DNA from: Butyrivibrio sp. VCD2006
GTDB taxonomy: Bacteria > Bacillota > Clostridia > Lachnospirales > Lachnospiraceae
Length of the DNA: 64,000 nt
NCBI RefSeq assembly: GCF_000423925.1
Contig: NZ_AUIX01000008.1
Location: 124,001 to 188,000 of the forward strand
Direction of reading: 5' to 3'
The translations under genes were made by a program, and so were the position numbers. Shown piece after piece: positions 61,419-64,000 of this stretch. Below the pieces are notes generated by a model, which was given only the letters and a program-made list of their open reading frames with translations, had not been told where the DNA came from and did no database searches. The stretch's first letter is position 1. Each line of letters opens with the position of its first letter.

Positions 61419-62057
61419 TTATATTGTGGAATATCCAAAACCGTTACAGATAGCGTCTACCTTAACTCCTTCTTTGCAAAGAGGGCAGTTATCATGAGGG
61501 TAGCTTGCGTAATCCGGAAGTTCTCTTGTTGAGAAGAGAGATCTTATAGGATAACCCTCAATCTGTGTAGCAACTGAGAAAATAGCTGCTATACCAACAA
61601 CCTCGCCCTGATAGAATCTGACTGATTCAAGGGCATTTCTAAGCATTCCACCGGTTGTTACGGAGTCGGAGAGGATAAGAACCTTCTTGTCCGTAATCAT
61701 ATGCTTATTATTATCTCTGAACATGATCTGACCGTTTACGTTGTATTCCGGTCCGGTGATGTACATGGTCTTATGAGCATTCTTTGAAATAACCCCGGCC
61801 TGTGTAAGTGAATCTGCAAGATATGAGCCTACAACCTCCATACCATTTAAGCAGAGGATTGTATCAATGACATCGGATGCAATATAAAACTCAGAAAGAG
61901 ATTCGGCAGCTGCTCTGGCTTCCTTCATTCTGGCTTTGGCATCGCAGAAATCAATAAAATAGTTTACGTGGGAATTTGGGGTTACGAAATGCCCCTTTGT
62001 GTTTCGAAGAATAACATCTTTATTTCTGGAGTATTCAATCTTGGTATAGCCTTGCAT
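61419..62057 (-). CDS. Phosphoribosyltransferase-like protein with C-terminal CxxC
   Basis: The PRPP-binding loop VLILSDSVTTGG and general layout place it with orotate phosphoribosyltransferase-like proteins. The start at 62057 (MQGYTKIEYSR) follows a perfect AGGAGGAG site; the frame runs further to 62099 but without such a signal. The protein is 212 residues. Its end carries CPLCKEG, a possible metal knuckle that normal OPRT does not have. Standard pyrimidine genes are absent nearby. It may be a regulatory or salvage PRTase rather than PyrE. Confidence 0.78.
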   Translation of the reverse strand: MQGYTKIEYSRNKDVILRNTKGHFVTPNSHVNYFIDFCDAKARMKEARAAAESLSEFYIASDVIDTILCLNGMEVVGSYLADSLTQAGVISKNAHKTMYITGPEYNVNGQIMFRDNNKHMITDKKVLILSDSVTTGGMLRNALESVRFYQGEVVGIAAIFSVATQIEGYPIRSLFSTRELPDYASYPHDNCPLCKEGVKVDAICNGFGYSTI

Positions 62058-62245
62058 AATTTCTCCTCCTGAATCTGAAAGTGAATCAACAAGCTTCAAA
62101 TTATGACAATAACTTCTTGAATAATAATATCACAATATAGATAAGTATAAAATGTATTTAAGAATATTTTAATGATTACAGGATTAGGCCAAAACTGTCT
62201 TAATAGCATCCTGTCTTTCTGATAAAAAATATCAATATTTTTGTA

Positions 62246-62274
62246 TTGACTTATTAGGAAGACGGGTATATATT
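62246..62274 (+). promoter_or_regulatory. Sigma-A promoter of the metal-efflux operon
   Basis: TTGACT (62246-62251), 17 bases, then TATATT (62269-62274). The gap upstream (62100-62245) is AT-rich and shows nothing else. Confidence 0.75.
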
Positions 62275-62282
62275 AAAATCAA

Positions 62283-62304
62283 CATATGAATAAATGTTCA
62301 TATG
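62283..62304. promoter_or_regulatory. ArsR/SmtB-type operator
   Basis: CATATGAA (62283-62290) and TTCATATG (62297-62304) form an inverted repeat with a six-base centre, matching the ATATGAA...TTCATAT pattern of SmtB/CzrA operators. It covers the expected transcription start, so a bound repressor would block the promoter just upstream. Confidence 0.8.
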
Positions 62305-62394
62305 AATGAAAATTAAATATTTAATTCTAACCCAAATAGAGTTAGTAAAGGATATGATTAACAAAAAACACAGATAAATAAAGGAGACGGAACC

Positions 62395-62712
62395 ATGGAA
62401 AAGCTTAGCTGCAAGCTGGATGAGCTTCCTGATGAGGAAGAGATGTATGATCTTGCTGAACTGTTTAAGGTGTTCGGCGATTCATCCAGAATTAGAATTC
62501 TATTTGCACTGTTTGCATCCGAGTTTTGTGTGAATGATCTTGCTGAGAATCTTGGAATGACGCAATCGGCTGTATCCCATCAGCTTAAGATCTTAAAACT
62601 CAATAAACTTGTTAACAGCAGAAGAGATGGTAAGCAGATGTACTACAGTCTCGCAGATGACCATGTGAGAACAATAATCGCAATGGGACGAGAGCATATC
62701 GAAGAGAAGTAA
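62395..62712 (+). CDS. ArsR-family metal-sensing repressor (SmtB/CzrA type)
   Basis: This is a 105-residue winged-helix repressor. The DNA-binding part reads SEFCVNDLAENLGMTQSAVSHQLKILK. At the C-terminal helix, Asp88, His90, His101 and Glu104 have exactly the spacing of the zinc-binding alpha-5 site of SmtB. A Cys in the FCVND segment and another near the N-terminus (LSCKLDE) could form the second, alpha-3N site used by cadmium or lead sensors. Metal binding would release the operator at 62283-62304. GGAGACGG precedes the ATG. The HMA and ATPase genes that follow fit a zinc/cadmium response. Confidence 0.95.
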   Translation: MEKLSCKLDELPDEEEMYDLAELFKVFGDSSRIRILFALFASEFCVNDLAENLGMTQSAVSHQLKILKLNKLVNSRRDGKQMYYSLADDHVRTIIAMGREHIEEK

Positions 62713-62800
62713 GCTACAAAGAATTAAGATGCAAAACTGATAAAAACAAGTTACTAAATAATACAAAATAAAAAAGTAAAAAAGAAAAGAGGATATTACT

Positions 62801-63016
62801 ATGAAAAAGACCTACAAATGTGAAGTTGATTGTGCTAACTGTGCTGCAAAGATGGAGGATGCTATTAAGAAGATTGGTGGTGTTACAAATGCCAGAGTTA
62901 ATTTCATGACTCAGAAGCTTACTCTTGAAGCTGCAGATGATAAGTATGATGAAATCCTCCAGGCTGCTGTTAAGGCATGCAAGAAGGTAGAGCCCGATTG
63001 CGAGATCGAAATCTGA
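62801..63016 (+). CDS. Small heavy-metal-associated (HMA) protein
   Basis: The 71-residue ferredoxin-like HMA domain has the metal motif DCANC (Cys11 and Cys14) and an additional Cys7. In many P-type ATPases this domain is fused to the pump's N-terminus. Here it is a separate protein encoded directly before the ATPase. It could deliver Zn2+ or Cd2+ to the pump or buffer it. AAGAGG lies before the ATG. Confidence 0.93.
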   Translation: MKKTYKCEVDCANCAAKMEDAIKKIGGVTNARVNFMTQKLTLEAADDKYDEILQAAVKACKKVEPDCEIEI

Positions 63017-63048
63017 TAAATAAAATATAGAGAAATAAGGCAACTATT

Positions 63049-64000
63049 ATGACTAAGAAAATGAAGAAAACCCGAAACAGAATACTTGTTGTACTTGCGG
63101 TTTTTGCAGTACTTCTTATCGCTGATCATCTCGGCGCATTTGAGAGTCTGCCGTGGCCTGCAGTTTTCGTGATATACCTGATACCTTATCTGATAATAGG
63201 ATACGATGTGCTTAGGAAAGCTTTTATCAACATTTCTCATGGACAGGTATTTGATGAAAACTTCCTGATGATGATTGCAACCTTTGGAGCCTTCGGCATC
63301 GGAGAATATTCTGAGGCACTGGCAGTAATGCTGTTTTACCAGATTGGAGAGCTTTTCCAGAGCTACGCTGTAGGCAAATCAAGAGCTTCAATCACAGAGC
63401 TTATGAGCATAGCACCTGAGTATGCAAACGTTATCTCTGAAAACGGAGATATCGAGGAGAGTGATCCTGAGGATGTTCAGGTTGGAACAATGCTCCTCAT
63501 TAAGCCCGGTGAGAAAATCCCGATTGACGGAATTGTAAAGGAAGGTGAATCCTTCGTTGATACCTCCGCAATTACCGGAGAGTCAGTTCCTCGCAGAGTA
63601 AAAGAGGGTGATGAGATTATAAGCGGCTGTGTGAATAAGGACAACGTTCTTAAAATACAGACAACCAAAGCTTATGAGGATTCAACTGTATCAAGGATTC
63701 TCGAGCTTGTTGAAAATGCCAGCAACAAGAAGTCCAGAATGGAGAACTTCATCACAAGATTTGCCAGATACTATACACCTATAGTAACAATCGGTGCGGT
63801 ATTACTTGCTGTTATTCCTCCGCTTGTTGGACTTATGCCTTTTATGGATTCCATTAAGAGAGCATGTATCTTTCTTATAGTATCCTGTCCCTGCGCACTT
63901 GTTATATCAGTACCTCTTGGATTTTTCGGTGGTATCGGTGCAAGCTCCAAGCTTGGAATACTGGTTAAGGGAAGTAACTTCCTTGAAGCAATAGCAGAGG
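63049..64000 (+). CDS. P1B-type metal-translocating ATPase, 3' end outside the window
   Basis: The frame is open to the window edge, so the protein is incomplete. The visible 317 residues start with MTKKMKKTRNRIL and four or so transmembrane segments. The actuator domain follows with DTSAITGESVPRR, then helices with the ion-path motif SCPCAL (about residues 279-284). The CPC form fits Zn/Cd/Pb pumps (ZntA/CadA) and also Cu pumps. The SmtB-like repressor in the operon favours zinc or cadmium. The phosphorylation Asp (DKTG) lies beyond the end. The N-terminus has no HMA domain, which is encoded by the preceding gene. Confidence 0.93.
   Translation, partial: MTKKMKKTRNRILVVLAVFAVLLIADHLGAFESLPWPAVFVIYLIPYLIIGYDVLRKAFINISHGQVFDENFLMMIATFGAFGIGEYSEALAVMLFYQIGELFQSYAVGKSRASITELMSIAPEYANVISENGDIEESDPEDVQVGTMLLIKPGEKIPIDGIVKEGESFVDTSAITGESVPRRVKEGDEIISGCVNKDNVLKIQTTKAYEDSTVSRILELVENASNKKSRMENFITRFARYYTPIVTIGAVLLAVIPPLVGLMPFMDSIKRACIFLIVSCPCALVISVPLGFFGGIGASSKLGILVKGSNFLEAIAE

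Overview
The window reads as ordinary chromosome of a low-GC Gram-positive anaerobe of the Clostridia. It is most like Lachnospiraceae of the Butyrivibrio/Pseudobutyrivibrio kind. The reasons are strong AGGAGG-type ribosome sites, single-chain glycyl-tRNA synthetase, Rex, HemZ, an apt-rel pair, a Na+-pumping decarboxylase operon and Fe-S flavoproteins. The genus is inferred from protein style and gene order, not from a marker gene. Almost all genes lie on the + strand. No rRNA, tRNA, CRISPR array, insertion sequence or prophage was seen.

Layout. 0-9 kb: 3' end of an EAL phosphodiesterase gene, leuS, a chemotaxis receptor, then a three-gene operon (probable Re-type citrate synthase, GntR/FCD regulator, NADP isocitrate dehydrogenase) behind a strong promoter whose -10 overlaps a GntR-like palindrome. 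9-20 kb: cytosolic GH3 glucosidase, tandem-receiver protein, phosphoesterase, hflK-hflC, a 936-residue Fe-S/FAD oxidoreductase and an ABC-F ATPase. 19.8-20.2 kb: a tandem array of short hairpin repeats ending in a two-hairpin REP-like element. 20.2-27.8 kb: a small unknown gene, rex-(coiled coil)-nnr-alr, a membrane J-domain protein and a CNNM/CBS protein. 27.8-35.9 kb: yebC, a large membrane protein, an M16C peptidase, era, recO and a lipoprotein. 35.9-40.7 kb: glyS and alaS separated by a second hairpin array ending in the same REP-like element, then rpsU. 40.7-48.4 kb: phosphoesterase, scpAB and a five-gene decarboxylase/transcarboxylase operon. 48.5-55.3 kb: glgX, a membrane protein, a two-component system and a lipoprotein. 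55.3-61.3 kb: apt, rel, an MBL hydrolase, hemZ and an unknown gene. 61.4-64 kb: a reverse-strand phosphoribosyltransferase, then a metal-efflux operon (ArsR, HMA protein, P-type ATPase cut by the window end).

How the genes work together. Citrate synthase plus isocitrate dehydrogenase would form an oxidative half-TCA branch towards 2-oxoglutarate and glutamate. Rex (NADH sensing) sits with NAD(P)HX repair. The decarboxylase operon couples carboxyl transfer to Na+ export and carries two different carboxyltransferase subunits. The metal operon carries a complete SmtB-type zinc site and a matching operator.

The most unusual non-genic signals are the two hairpin arrays. Both end in the same composite element, whose second hairpin differs between copies by compensatory changes. 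No wholly new multi-gene system is convincingly visible. The best leads are these repeats, the dual-carboxyltransferase operon with its lipoprotein-OadG fusion, the multi-cluster 936-residue flavoprotein, and low-complexity inserts in Era and HemZ.
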